Positions 28,485 through 37,442 are shown, numbered from the stretch's first letter. The stretch: 64,000 bases of DNA from Ruegeria atlantica (GCF_013032505.1 NZ_WQCG01000001.1:868001-932000), one strand, 5' to 3'. Made by a program: numbers and translations. The notes: generated by a model from the letters alone, not told the origin.

Positions 28485-29378
28485 TTATTCAGAATCCCGA
28501 AACCGCCGGGCGAGATAATCCACAAACGCGCGGGTTTTTGGTGCCAGGTTCCGCCTTTCGGCAAACATTACGACAATATCTGTGCTGGGTGGTGCATACT
28601 CCGGCATGACGTGGACAAGTTCGCCGGAGCTAAATTTAATGTTTGCCATATAGCAGGGCAGCCGTGCGATCCCGATGCCAGCAAGAGCGGCTCGAAAGAC
28701 GACATCGGTGCTGTTTCCCTCAAAACTGCCCGTTGCTTCAAATTTTTCGCCTGCGTTCTGTTCGATGCTGTTCCAAGCGTTCCGTTGGCTTCTCCCAGCA
28801 ACTCTCAAGCAATTGTGCTCAGCCAATTCGGCAAAATTCGACGGTGTTCCAGAACGCTCAAGGTATTCAGGTGAGGCACATAGTACCCTTCGACTCTGCA
28901 TAATGCGCCTGATGACCATATCTGGATTTTTGCGTTGTTCCGCAAAGCAGATCGCCGCATCGAACCCTTCACTCCGAAGATCAATTTCTCGGTCGGTCAG
29001 ATCCAGAGACATTTGAACCTCTGGGTTCTCATTCATGAACTCTGGCAAGGCAGGAATCAGTTGGGACTTACCAAATGCAACAGTGCACGCGATCCTGAGT
29101 TCTCCGCGTGGGACACCGTCAAAGCTATGGATCATCGCTTTGGCTTCATTGAATTTGTCAGCCATCGCTTTGCATTTTTCATAGAAATCTTGGCCTTCTC
29201 GCGTCGGAGAGACACCCGTTCTGGTGCGATTAAGAAGGCGGTAGTGAATCTGATCTTCAAGAAACCCGATCTGCTTACTTACTGCTGATGGGGTCTGCCC
29301 CATTGATCTTGCAGCCGCAGAGATGCTGCCCTGCTCGACAACCGTCGCAAAAATTAGCATTTGCGCAGAAATGTCCAT
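28485..29378 (-). CDS. LysR family regulator
   Basis: 297 residues. Winged helix MDISAQMLIFATVVEQGSIS, then AARSMGQTPSAVSKQIGFLE; effector domain from about residue 90 (GELRIACTVAFGKSQLIPAL). It resembles the DsdC/PecT-like branch that regulates small metabolic genes, but the target is not evident. ATG 29378 was chosen because it fits family starts; the frame continues 23 codons upstream without a ribosome site. Divergent from the DUF1127 genes with a 130-base gap. Confidence 0.87.
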   Translation of the reverse strand: MDISAQMLIFATVVEQGSISAAARSMGQTPSAVSKQIGFLEDQIHYRLLNRTRTGVSPTREGQDFYEKCKAMADKFNEAKAMIHSFDGVPRGELRIACTVAFGKSQLIPALPEFMNENPEVQMSLDLTDREIDLRSEGFDAAICFAEQRKNPDMVIRRIMQSRRVLCASPEYLERSGTPSNFAELAEHNCLRVAGRSQRNAWNSIEQNAGEKFEATGSFEGNSTDVVFRAALAGIGIARLPCYMANIKFSSGELVHVMPEYAPPSTDIVVMFAERRNLAPKTRAFVDYLARRFRDSE

Positions 29379-29508
29379 GTGGTGACCTTTGCTGTTCCAA
29401 AATGGCATGGGGCCTTTGCCAAATTGTCGAATTGTGAGCGCTACCAAATACTTTTATCTCTGCATTGCAGCATAATTACCGCACCGCAGCAACGGACAAG
29501 GCAATATC

Positions 29509-29733
29509 ATGGCAATTACTCGATCAAACAGCGGGCTAGATGTCGTTTTCGAAGCTGGCCGCACGTTCTTTCATCAAAAGCTGGACACGATACGCAGGGC
29601 ACAGGCTAAACGCAGGGTTTATCGCGCAACGTATTATGAGCTCTCGGTGCTATCTGACCGTGACTTAGTAGATCTGGGCATTCCACGCAGTAGCATCAAA
29701 AGACTTGCTATGGAGGCTGCGTATGGCTGCTAA
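29509..29733 (+). CDS. DUF1127 small basic protein
   Basis: 74 residues; the C-terminal half YYELSVLSDRDLVDLGI followed by PRSSIKRLAMEAAYG is the DUF1127 signature. DUF1127 proteins are stress-linked, and in Rhodobacter sphaeroides one of them (CcaF1) is encoded just upstream of the CcsR small RNAs and binds RNA. The same layout occurs here: the next gene overlaps it by 11 bases and two anti-Shine-Dalgarno hairpins follow. Confidence 0.85.
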   Translation: MAITRSNSGLDVVFEAGRTFFHQKLDTIRRAQAKRRVYRATYYELSVLSDRDLVDLGIPRSSIKRLAMEAAYGC

Positions 29734-29947
29734 TACCCATACGGCTGGTACAGATCGTGGTCACGCCATTGCTCTATCAATCAGCTTCCTGGTGTGGATC
29801 GGAGCCACGGCAAATGCCGTCTTGAAGACGCTTCAAATGGCCCGGATGCTCTCCACACTTTCGAAAATGAGCGACGACCAACTCGCACAGATTGGAATTT
29901 TGCGATCCGGTATCCCGGAATATGCAGCGAAATTAATGGCTGATTAA
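29723..29947 (+). CDS. second DUF1127-like small protein
   Basis: 74 residues from ATG 29723, preceded by TGGAGG inside the first DUF1127 gene. The C-terminal half (LSTLSKMSDDQLAQIGILR, then GIPEYAAKLM) is a degenerate DUF1127 motif; the N-terminal half (AIALSISFLVWIGATANAVL) is hydrophobic and may be membrane-embedded, unlike ordinary DUF1127 proteins. Translationally coupled to the first gene. Ends 34 bases before the sRNA hairpins. Confidence 0.75.
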   Translation: MAANTHTAGTDRGHAIALSISFLVWIGATANAVLKTLQMARMLSTLSKMSDDQLAQIGILRSGIPEYAAKLMAD

Positions 29948-29980
29948 TAGAGCAGAGGCCCTCAGGTCAGAATCTCACAC

Positions 29981-30100
29981 GAAATTTGCTGGTCCTCGCT
30001 CCTCCCAGAGTAAACCAGCAAAAGCGGAGGCGAAAAAGCCAACAGGGAGCGCCAACGCAAAGGGCCAGCATTTTCACCTCCTCCCGAAAATGCTGGCCCA
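29981..30100 (+). ncRNA. CcsR/cuckoo-type sRNA with two anti-Shine-Dalgarno hairpins
   Basis: Hairpin 1: TTTGCTGGT (29985-29993) pairs with ACCAGCAAA (30014-30022); its 20-base loop contains CTCCTCCC. Hairpin 2: GGGCCAGCATTTTC (30062-30075) pairs perfectly over 14 bp with GAAAATGCTGGCCC (30086-30099); its 10-base loop is ACCTCCTCCC. Two stems with CCUCCUCCC in the loops, directly downstream of DUF1127 genes, define the CcsR (cuckoo) RNAs of Rhodobacter, which act in stress adaptation. The exact 5-prime and 3-prime ends are not known; it may be processed from the DUF1127 mRNA. A short CCTGC-CAA-GCAGG stem follows at 30107. Confidence 0.75.
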
Positions 30101-30431
30101 AACCACCCTGCCAAGCAGGAGCCGCGAAAGATGAGAGGCAGGAGAACATCACGAGACCCGATCGTTCGTCGTCTCCGTTTCGGCGATCAAGATAGCATCT
30201 GTGTTCCTTTTCTTCGATTAGATGACCAGACTCGGCGCGCATGGTTTTGTGGAACCGTTACCAATAAAGGGGATTTGGGTTGCGCGCAGAATGTCCTTCG
30301 GTACGACAGTATCGTTTGCCCGTCTCAACCCAAGTTCTTCTGACAAGACCCAATGCAAACCTCCAGGCGAAATTTTTTCGGAATAACCACCAGCAATGGC
30401 CGCTATCCATTCCGAAGCCGTCATCTGACCA

Positions 30432-30470
30432 AAAGAGTCAAATGACTGCCGTGAGCCCAAAGCAGAAACG
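30432..30470. repeat. fragment of the intergenic repeat
   Basis: GAGTCAAATGACTGCC followed by GTGAGCCCAAAGCAGAAACG resembles the reverse-oriented repeat unit (ATGACCGCTGTCAGCCCAAAG at 11609). Confidence 0.45.
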
Positions 30471-30524
30471 CCATGCGATTAAGCAGAAAGACCTGCTAGC
30501 ACCAAAAATCAGTTGTCAACAATC

Positions 30525-31616
30525 TTACTCAATTTCCGAGGATCGCGCCCAGAGATTGATTTCCTCTTCCGAGCTGACCTCATCAATCTTAGCGAGTTCC
30601 GCTTCGGTAAATTCCAAATTCTGGACCGCACCTACGCAATCCACGATCTGCTCAGGTCGCGAAGCGCCAATAAGGGCTGTCGTAATCCGGTCCCCTCTCA
30701 GCACCCAAGCAAGTGCCATCTGAGCTAACGATTGACCGCGTGACGCCGCTATGTCGTTTAGAGCCCTGACACTCGCCAATGAACGTTCGTTGATCATGCC
30801 GTCCAATAGAGACTTGCCTTGGGTCGCACGACTGTCTTCGGGAATGCCGTTTAGATACTTCGATGTCAAAATACCCTGGGCAAGTGGCGTGAACGCAATC
30901 GATCCCACGTTCAATTCGTCAAGCGTATCCAACAGCCCGTCCCGCTCAACCCAACGGTTGAGTAGGTTATACGACGGCTGATGAATCAGGCACGGCGTGC
31001 CAAGGTCTTTCAAGATGGCCAGCGCTTCGCGCGTTCGTTGCGAGTTGTAGCTTGAAATTCCGACGTAAAGTGCGCGCCCAGAGCGCACTATATAGTCTAA
31101 GGCTCCCATAGTTTCTACCAGAGGGGTATCTGGATCATAGCGGTGGGAATAAAAGATATCTGCGTATTCTAACCCCATCCGCTTGAGCGACTGATCACAA
31201 GAGGCCACGAGATACTTTCGTGATCCCCACTCCCCATAGGGGCCCGGCCACATATCGTACCCTGCCTTGGTAGATATGATGAGTTCGTCCCGATAGCCTG
31301 CGAAATCAGTTTTTAAAATTTCACCGAATGCTTCTTCCGCCGATCCCGGTGGTGGGCCATAGTTATTTGCTAAATCAAAGTGCGTTATACCCAAGTCAAA
31401 AGCAGTGCGGCAGAGATCGCGCTTTGTCTGGTGCGGGGTATCCCCACCAAAGTTGTGCCATAGCCCAAGACTTATCGCGGGTAGTTTTATGCCAGACTGT
31501 CCACAACGGCGATAGACCATTTGCTCGTAGCGGTCCGGATTAGGAAGAAATGGGCGTGGCCGAGGCTTCGGGGGGCGTTGTAAGTTGCTCATCTGTCCAT
31601 AATCCGAGATCATCAC
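30525..31616 (-). CDS. aldo/keto reductase, YghZ/MgrA-like
   Basis: 363-residue NADPH-dependent TIM-barrel reductase. The opening after about 20 residues, YRRCGQSGIKLPAISLGLWH, and the catalytic FDLANNYGPPPGSAEE (Asp and Tyr) with ISTKAGYDMWPGPYG (Lys) match L-glyceraldehyde-3-phosphate reductase-like AKR14 enzymes. YSHRYDPDTPLVETM and the C-terminal IGASRPEQI (NADP site) are intact. ATG at 31616 or 31592 are both possible starts. Substrate in this organism is not known. Confidence 0.9.
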   Translation of the reverse strand: MMISDYGQMSNLQRPPKPRPRPFLPNPDRYEQMVYRRCGQSGIKLPAISLGLWHNFGGDTPHQTKRDLCRTAFDLGITHFDLANNYGPPPGSAEEAFGEILKTDFAGYRDELIISTKAGYDMWPGPYGEWGSRKYLVASCDQSLKRMGLEYADIFYSHRYDPDTPLVETMGALDYIVRSGRALYVGISSYNSQRTREALAILKDLGTPCLIHQPSYNLLNRWVERDGLLDTLDELNVGSIAFTPLAQGILTSKYLNGIPEDSRATQGKSLLDGMINERSLASVRALNDIAASRGQSLAQMALAWVLRGDRITTALIGASRPEQIVDCVGAVQNLEFTEAELAKIDEVSSEEEINLWARSSEIE

Positions 31617-31717
31617 CCCGTGTCAATTCAACGAGATAGTAATCGGCAATCAGCGAAGCCTGCTGTATAGACGGAACATGCCTCAGGCATTGCCAGCGCA
31701 GATTGTCAAACTGCAAA

Positions 31718-32251
31718 CTAGCCCTCGAATAACGCGCGAACTTTCGACATGTCATAGGCATGTTCCGTCAGGTTTTCAGGATCCCATTCGCTTCGCTCAG
31801 CTTCAAAAAAATCCCCGCCGTATACGTGGATTGCTCCGGTCAACTTGGGGATAGGGTTTGTAACCGAGTGAATGAGGTCCTTACCAAGCGGAGCATATTC
31901 ACCCGTCGACAATGCCCGAGCCCCCGCCGCTTCAATGCGTCCGTGAGGGTCATCTGCTACGCGCCGCCAAAAAATGTTATCTTCGCGGCCACCATAAATA
32001 CCGATCACGGCCCACATTTCGTGATTGTGGGGCATTATGGTCATTCCTGGCTTCCATACGACGTTGACGATTGTCAGATCACCTGACTTGTAAATGGGAA
32101 AGATACCGCTTTCGGTCGGCTCTCCCAATGCTTGCGTCACGCCCGCGGGATCGCGCATCGCCCGGTCCACCACCTCAGCCACCGATTTGTGAGACGCGTC
32201 CTGATCTACTGCGGTCCGGCAGTCAGCTACAAACTGTTCCATGTTCCACAT
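31718..32251 (-). CDS. cupin thiol dioxygenase-like protein (cysteine dioxygenase family)
   Basis: 177 residues, single cupin. Motif 1 is PGMTIMPHNHEMWAVIGIYG with metal-binding His residues, and the second His lies in GKDLIHSVTN. The length and motifs fit cysteine/3-mercaptopropionate dioxygenase relatives, which oxidise thiols to sulfinic acids; the substrate is inferred from family only. ATG 32251 follows GGGGG at 8 bases. The frame extends to 32296 but has no better signal. Confidence 0.72.
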   Translation of the reverse strand: MWNMEQFVADCRTAVDQDASHKSVAEVVDRAMRDPAGVTQALGEPTESGIFPIYKSGDLTIVNVVWKPGMTIMPHNHEMWAVIGIYGGREDNIFWRRVADDPHGRIEAAGARALSTGEYAPLGKDLIHSVTNPIPKLTGAIHVYGGDFFEAERSEWDPENLTEHAYDMSKVRALFEG

Positions 32252-32354
32252 ATCTTCAGCCCCCAATTGCATACGATAAATGCAACAGGGTAGCACAGGC
32301 TGTAAAATAGACGAAATTGGGACCCAGATTGCAGCTGCATGTATCGGGTATCTA

Positions 32355-32415
32355 AGACTTCCAATGACTGCTTAGCGTTCTTTCGCCAGATCGGGGCGGA
32401 TGTCCACTTTGCAGA
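32355..32415. repeat. degenerate intergenic repeat copy
   Basis: CCAATGACTGCTTAGCG, CAGATCGGGGCGGATG and TCCACTTTGCAG retain the ATGxCxGCT...GCGGA blocks in diverged form, in the gap between the cupin and HlyU genes. Confidence 0.4.
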
Positions 32416-32458
32416 ACCATCCGTCGATTGCATCGCATACATTAGGCTGTCTGTTTGC

Positions 32459-32728
32459 TTAATCGAAAATGCGTTCGCCCTGCTCGTCGATCACCTGTTT
32501 CGCCTTTGCGATGCTGAAGCTTTCGCCCTGATCACGGGTCTCAAAAACATCCGCCCGGATCACAGTATGGGTCTTGCGATCTCCGTCGATGGTCTTTTCG
32601 ATACGGGCTAGAAGGCGGTATTTGCCACCTTCGGGCATCAGGTCCGGAAAGATTTCGAACCCTCTGTAAGAGACTGGCTCCAGCTCCGACTTTTCACCAC
32701 CACCAAAGAGTTTAGAGAAGAGGGACAT
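32459..32728 (-). CDS. HlyU family protein
   Basis: 89 residues: MSLFSKLFGGGEKSELEPV, YRGFEIFPDLMPEGGKYRL, RIEKTIDGDRKTHTVIRAD, ending KAKQVIDEQGERIFD. This is the HlyU family (PF10115 type), named after the Vibrio haemolysin regulator but mostly uncharacterised in alphaproteobacteria. ATG 32728 has AAAGGA at 7 bases; upstream in-frame sequence has no signal. Monocistronic. Confidence 0.88.
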   Translation of the reverse strand: MSLFSKLFGGGEKSELEPVSYRGFEIFPDLMPEGGKYRLLARIEKTIDGDRKTHTVIRADVFETRDQGESFSIAKAKQVIDEQGERIFD

Positions 32729-33212
32729 TGGGTGGTTCCTTTCAGCGTTGCTATGACGGGAGAATAGCGCCGCTTGGGACAGGCGTGAAGCATGTCTTGC
32801 TACCAGAACACTTGTCTTCGATCCGGCGCCACGCTTTTTGCGTTGCCTCATACGTTCAGATCCGCGGTAAAAGTCCATTCCCCCCCGCACCACTCTCCCT
32901 TGCACGGGCGGCCCAAAATCGCCATTCTGACTCGCCGCCGCCAACGACCGCTTCAAGCCCAAAGCGAACTATCAAATACCCGATCTCAGTAGGTGGCTGA
33001 AGAACCAAGCTTTCGTTGATAACCGTTGAGATTGAGATTTCAGATCGACAGCAAGTTCACGGCAAAAATATGAAAGTCTTCACCGGAAATCTCTACTATT
33101 CGTTCTCGAGAGAAGTAACTGAACCTTTTGCCAAGTTACTTTCAAGGCGAGCTAATATACCTTCATTTCAGAAAGCGGCTGGACAACGCTCTGTCCTGTA
33201 GGGAGCCTACAA
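32729..33212. other. 484-base intergenic region
   Basis: Contains a reverse-oriented intergenic repeat near 32925-32975 and a C-rich stretch about 32879-32900. No supported gene; two overlapping plus-strand frames here have no ribosome sites and look antisense-like. Confidence 0.5.
32925..32975. repeat. intergenic repeat, reverse orientation
   Basis: GACCGCTTCAAGCCCAAAG then CGAACTATC matches the reversed right unit of 11519-11638, with CCGCCGCC before it. Confidence 0.5.
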
Positions 33213-34307
33213 ATGAAAAAGAGTATGCATCATAAAGATCCTGCTCCAAACTTCTTAGGGCTCACGTTCTGGTATCAGTTGGTCGTGCTGGTGTTCTTGA
33301 CAATAGCGTCATTAGTCCTCGCTTCGTCTGTACTGGTCCCTCTGTGTTTTGCGGCCCTCTTGTTCGTTCTCCTTACAGCGACTGCGGATCGTATCAGCAG
33401 ATTCAAGATATTCGGAAGTACCGTCCCGAAATGGCTTGCGCATTTGGCCGCAATTTCAATTGTGTTAATCGGCCTCTCGCTTGTGTTGTCGATACTATCC
33501 AGTCAAGCCGGCGAGGTTTCGGAAGCGTTTCCGCGCTATGAGGAACGGTTTTCCAGCATAGTCGCAAAGCTGGTATCACTGGTTGGGCAAGACAACTATG
33601 CAGCCGCGGTAAAGGCCTTGGAGCAAATCAACCTGACTGGGTTCGCGAAAGGAGTGATCGGGTCTGCCGGGGCGTTCTTAAGCGCGTTTTTCCTGGTGCT
33701 GCTCTATGTGCCATTTATGATGGTCGAACGCGTTCCAATGCGCGCTAAAATTAAGCTTGCAATCAAAGACAGGGAAGCCGCTGAAAAAGTTCATCGCGTT
33801 CTTGAGAGCACGTCAGACAGCATTCAAAGATATGTTGGCATCAAAACGCTGGTGAGTGCCCTGACTGGCTTGGGCAGTTATGCCGTAATGGCATCCGTCG
33901 GCCTAGACTTCTCTGAAACCTGGGCCGTTCTTGCGTTTTTGTTGAATTTCATCCCGACAGTCGGCTCTATCGTCGGCGTCGCGCTTCCTTCAATTGTCGC
34001 ACTGGTACAGTTTGAAGAAGTCGTGCCCTTTCTTGTGGTTCTGATTGGTTGTGGCGCAGTTCAATTCTCTATCGGCAATATCCTGGAGCCAATGCTGCTT
34101 GGGAAAAGCCTGAATTTGTCGCCATTCATGGTCATTTTGGCGCTCACGTTTTGGACTGCGATCTGGGGCATTGCCGGGGCGTTGATGAGCGTCCCGATCA
34201 CCGTGTGCATCATGATTGTACTTTCGAATATCCCGTCTACGCAGCCAATCGCGATACTGATGTCCGGTGATGGTAAGGTAAACAACACTAACGCAGTGAA
34301 CAGCTAA
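33213..34307 (+). CDS. AI-2E family membrane transporter
   Basis: 364 residues, about eight membrane segments, in the PerM/TqsA (AI-2 exporter) family. Family marks: the paired N-terminal helices (LVVLVFLTIASLVLASSV), the soluble central part with IGSAGAFLSAFFLVLLYVP, and the conserved FIPTVGSIVGVALPS and EPMLLGKSLNLSPFMVIL blocks near the C-terminus. Members export diverse small molecules, and some act as Na+/H+ antiporters, so the AI-2 name does not settle its substrate. GGGAGCC precedes the ATG. Confidence 0.9.
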   Translation: MKKSMHHKDPAPNFLGLTFWYQLVVLVFLTIASLVLASSVLVPLCFAALLFVLLTATADRISRFKIFGSTVPKWLAHLAAISIVLIGLSLVLSILSSQAGEVSEAFPRYEERFSSIVAKLVSLVGQDNYAAAVKALEQINLTGFAKGVIGSAGAFLSAFFLVLLYVPFMMVERVPMRAKIKLAIKDREAAEKVHRVLESTSDSIQRYVGIKTLVSALTGLGSYAVMASVGLDFSETWAVLAFLLNFIPTVGSIVGVALPSIVALVQFEEVVPFLVVLIGCGAVQFSIGNILEPMLLGKSLNLSPFMVILALTFWTAIWGIAGALMSVPITVCIMIVLSNIPSTQPIAILMSGDGKVNNTNAVNS

Positions 34308-34433
34308 GCGCGAAAGACGTTCGCCAAACTGGATGGCGGCTTTTTACCTGACTCTATCTGCGAGTGTATGTGTCAGCCCCGCATGGAACGTTCGAAACAC
34401 CGTGCCAAGTCTGAGTTTAAGGAGAAACCCGCA

Positions 34434-35327
34434 CTACTTACCGCTTGGGAAAACGAAGTTCAGCGCTTTTGGTTTAATTGAAACCTCAAAGCGTTGATCG
34501 ATCATCGGCTCGCCGTCCAAATTCATGTGAAACGGTTGGGAGGTTTCCAGAACCATAGATCTCAGACGAGAGCGCTGTACAATACCATCCTTGGGATCCG
34601 AGATATCCGGCAGTCTGCCAAAGGGCAGATTTTCTGGCATTAAACGCTCTGCGGAAAGCACGCTTAAATCGAGCAACCCGTCGGACACTTCCGCTTCAGG
34701 CGCCACGTCAAAACCTCCGCCTGCATAGCGGCTGTTCGCAATCGCGATCGCGGAAATGGAAACGTCGTACGGGTCTCCATTATCGATTGCGATTTTCGCT
34801 GGAACAGACTTCGCATCAGATAGACGAGCAAGCCCAAATAGCGTGTACGCAAGCCCACCGAGTCTTTTCTTCATTTCTTTGGGTGTCGTTGCGGTGATCA
34901 TCGCTCCAAAACCGCCGCTGGCGACATTCACAAACGCCCTGCCGTTTATGTATCCGACATCGATAGGCCGCGCGTCCCCCGATGCGGCAATTCGAACAGA
35001 TGTCGCCAAATCCACCCCCTTATCACCATATGACCGGGCGAAATCGTTCGCCGTCCCCAAGGGAACAAGGCCCAGCGAGACAGGCGATTTTGTCTTCAAC
35101 TTCAAAACAGCACTCGCGACCGAGTTCAAAGTGCCGTCACCACCGCCAGCGATTATCCGGGTTACCCCATCGCCCACGGCTTCTCGGAGTGTCTTCTTCA
35201 AGTCTTTTCCTGACCAAGGAATACACACCCTAATGCCAAGCTCTTTTTCTAATGGCCGGACAGCAGAACGCAGATCGGGTCTTGCTGCGGACTTCCTATT
35301 GAGAACTAGCAGGGTACGTTTGGCCAT
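34434..35327 (-). CDS. diacylglycerol kinase-family lipid kinase (YegS-like)
   Basis: 297 residues. The catalytic ATP-binding motif is IIAGGGDGTLNSVASAVL, with the family pair VPLGTANDFARSYG a few residues on. The C-terminal beta-sandwich ends at KALNFVFPSGK. It phosphorylates a lipid such as diacylglycerol, phosphatidylglycerol or sphingosine-like bases; the exact lipid is not inferable. Start set at ATG 35327 (MAKRTLLVLNRKSA), the canonical position of strand 1. Confidence 0.9.
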   Translation of the reverse strand: MAKRTLLVLNRKSAARPDLRSAVRPLEKELGIRVCIPWSGKDLKKTLREAVGDGVTRIIAGGGDGTLNSVASAVLKLKTKSPVSLGLVPLGTANDFARSYGDKGVDLATSVRIAASGDARPIDVGYINGRAFVNVASGGFGAMITATTPKEMKKRLGGLAYTLFGLARLSDAKSVPAKIAIDNGDPYDVSISAIAIANSRYAGGGFDVAPEAEVSDGLLDLSVLSAERLMPENLPFGRLPDISDPKDGIVQRSRLRSMVLETSQPFHMNLDGEPMIDQRFEVSIKPKALNFVFPSGK

Positions 35328-35405
35328 GGTTCCAGCATAAAACTCTGGCACGTTGGGGCAACTGCTTTAAAAGTTCTACGTCAGAGGCGTTTGGGCTGAT
35401 CACGG

Positions 35406-36434
35406 CTAAAACCTTGTGATAACAGCGGTTCCTGGGGACGTCGGTCCATTCATGGCGCGAAGTTCATTGCTAGCCTCTTCCAATCGGATTTCTCTGGCAA
35501 CCATTGGCTGGATATCCACTTCGCCACGTTCGATCATTCCCAGAAGGCGGGGGTATTTCCAGGAAGGCATACCACGAGTGCCGAAAAACGAGAGTTGTTT
35601 GGAATAGATTGCCCGCATGTTCACCTGCATCTGGCCGTCGCCCGACGGCATACCAATTTGCACGTGTCGACCAAGGATAGCGAGACACTCTAAGGATGCG
35701 TTCGTCGTTGTTTCGATCCCCAGCGCTTCTATGGAAACCTGTGCTCCTCCATCCGTGATATCTCGGATCGCTGCGGCGGCGTCTTCTTTGCTTGCATTTA
35801 CTGTGGCGTCCGCACCGTGAAGCTTTGCATGCTCAAGTTTTTCATCTACGACATCCACCACAACAACTTGGCATCCGAGCATTTTTGCCAATAGAAGAAC
35901 GGACAAGCCAATCCCTCCTGTTCCGTGGACAGCCACCCATTCACCAGCTGTAACATCTGCACGGTCAGTCAAAGCATGCCAAGCAGTGGTTACGCGACAC
36001 CCAAGCCCTGCCGCCAAGGCAGGAGACAGCGTTTCTGGCAAGTGAACCAAGTTGTGGTCAAAAGGCACTGCAACGTATTCTGCGTAGGCACCAGGCGTTC
36101 CAAATCCAGGAACGATTTGATTAGCACAAGTGTTTGATACGCCTGTTTGACAAGCGTTGCAGCTGCCGCACCCCAAGATGAATGGAGCTATGAGGCGGTC
36201 ACCAACATTGTGCTTCGCTTGAGGCCCTGCCTCTACCACAGTCCCACAATATTCGTGCCCTAAGATGGAGCCATTTTGAACCTTGGGGTGTGCACCAGAC
36301 CATCCATGGTAATCCGAGCGGCATACGCCACAGGCAGCGACCTCAAGGACCACTCCATTGCCTGGGCAAGTTGGATCCGGGACCGTCTCAATCGAAAGGT
36401 CTTCACAAAATTCTCTTACGACTGCAGCTCGCAC
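35406..36434 (-). CDS. zinc-dependent alcohol dehydrogenase
   Basis: 342-residue medium-chain dehydrogenase. Catalytic zinc ligands: ACGVCRSDYHGW and the GHEYCG motif; structural zinc: GCGSCNACQTGVSNTC. Rossmann motif VHGTGGIGLSVLLLA. The sequence resembles enzymes annotated as alcohol/threonine dehydrogenase-like in Roseobacter genomes; substrate unknown. It follows the TauD-type gene on the same strand, 54 bases away, so the two may be one operon controlled by the LysR at 37481. Confidence 0.88.
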   Translation of the reverse strand: MRAAVVREFCEDLSIETVPDPTCPGNGVVLEVAACGVCRSDYHGWSGAHPKVQNGSILGHEYCGTVVEAGPQAKHNVGDRLIAPFILGCGSCNACQTGVSNTCANQIVPGFGTPGAYAEYVAVPFDHNLVHLPETLSPALAAGLGCRVTTAWHALTDRADVTAGEWVAVHGTGGIGLSVLLLAKMLGCQVVVVDVVDEKLEHAKLHGADATVNASKEDAAAAIRDITDGGAQVSIEALGIETTTNASLECLAILGRHVQIGMPSGDGQMQVNMRAIYSKQLSFFGTRGMPSWKYPRLLGMIERGEVDIQPMVAREIRLEEASNELRAMNGPTSPGTAVITRF

Positions 36435-36488
36435 TTAGCGCTCCTAAAGATTTGGTTTCTTTGATCGAGCAATTCGGTTCGGTCGAGA

Positions 36489-37337
36489 TTAAACAGGTCT
36501 ATCGCCTTTCACAGTCACACGTCGCCCTTTTCGCTCTGCGGGCCAATAGTCCCAGATAGCACGATGCATACAGCACCGATTGTCCCAAAAGGCCATGTCG
36601 TTAAGCGACCACCTGAACCGGATTTGATAGTTGATTTGTTCCGCATGCTCGAACAGCAGGTCGAGGATCGCATCGCTTTCCTTATCCGACAAGCCCACAA
36701 TTTTTGTCGTAAATGTTCGGTTCACAAACAACGATTTCCGGCCCGTTTCCGGATGAGTTCTAACAATCGGATGAACCGCTTCGGGACAATCAATATCGCT
36801 GTCTTTTTGGCCCCGGTCGCTATATCGGCCTTTATAGATATGCTCTGAACTATGAAGTGCAGATAACCCGTTGATCATATCTTTTATCGGCTCAGAAAGA
36901 TCATCGTAGGCCGCATACATATCACTGAACATAGTGTCCCCACCACAGGGAGGGGCGATATGGATTTGTAGCATAGTTCCAAGGGGCGGCGTCTCATCGC
37001 AAGAGACGTCAGAGTGCCAGAACTCACCGTTTGCTACCTTGGAATTCTTGGTTGCATGGATTTCGAAAATCTCCGGATACCCGTCCATTGTTGGGGCTGC
37101 AGGGTGCGCATGAAGCGGCCCAAAACGTTTCCCAAATTCGATGTGCTGCGCAGGTGGAATTTCCTTCTGCTCTTTGAAGAACAGCACTTGGTAGGTGTGA
37201 AAGGCGTCGCAGATTTCCGCAAACTGACTGTCAGGCACGGGCCGGCTTAGATCGACTCCATAGATCTCAGCTCCAAGGTTTGGTGCGAAGGGTTTGGCAA
37301 CGATGGAATCATAGGCGTTGGATTTGGGAGCAACCAT
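36489..37337 (-). CDS. TauD/TfdA-type Fe(II)/2-oxoglutarate dioxygenase
   Basis: 282 residues from ATG 37337, chosen because AGAGG precedes it; earlier ATG 37367 has none. The 2-His-1-Asp iron site is His108-x-Asp110 (GEFWHSDVS) and His258 (CCMHRAIWDYWP), and Arg residues in ERKGRR bind 2-oxoglutarate. The closest groups are taurine and chlorophenoxy-acid dioxygenases; the actual substrate is open. Divergent from a LysR gene with a palindromic box between them, and followed by a zinc alcohol dehydrogenase: an oxygenase/dehydrogenase pair for one compound is a natural reading. Confidence 0.9.
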   Translation of the reverse strand: MVAPKSNAYDSIVAKPFAPNLGAEIYGVDLSRPVPDSQFAEICDAFHTYQVLFFKEQKEIPPAQHIEFGKRFGPLHAHPAAPTMDGYPEIFEIHATKNSKVANGEFWHSDVSCDETPPLGTMLQIHIAPPCGGDTMFSDMYAAYDDLSEPIKDMINGLSALHSSEHIYKGRYSDRGQKDSDIDCPEAVHPIVRTHPETGRKSLFVNRTFTTKIVGLSDKESDAILDLLFEHAEQINYQIRFRWSLNDMAFWDNRCCMHRAIWDYWPAERKGRRVTVKGDRPV

Positions 37338-37427
37338 AAGCACCTCTGGGTTTGGTTTCGTGGGCATGCTATGCGCAAGGTACACATCAACAAAAATGAA
37401 CAAAAACGAAAAATCTTTGACTAATCG

Positions 37428-37442
37428 GTGAAAAACTTTCAC
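37428..37442. promoter_or_regulatory. LysR-type operator, perfect GTGAAA-AAC-TTTCAC
   Basis: A 15-bp interrupted palindrome with 6-bp arms lies between the divergent TauD-type gene and LysR gene. T37429 and A37441 are 11 bases apart, the T-N11-A rule of LysR boxes. It sits 39 bases before the LysR start and 91 bases before the dioxygenase start. Confidence 0.65.

Larger units (their letters stand above)
29948..30524. other. 577-base region after the DUF1127 genes
   Basis: The first 150 bases hold the predicted sRNA with two anti-Shine-Dalgarno hairpins, and a fragment of the intergenic repeat is near 30432. The middle (30120-30420) shows nothing I can support. Confidence 0.55.
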
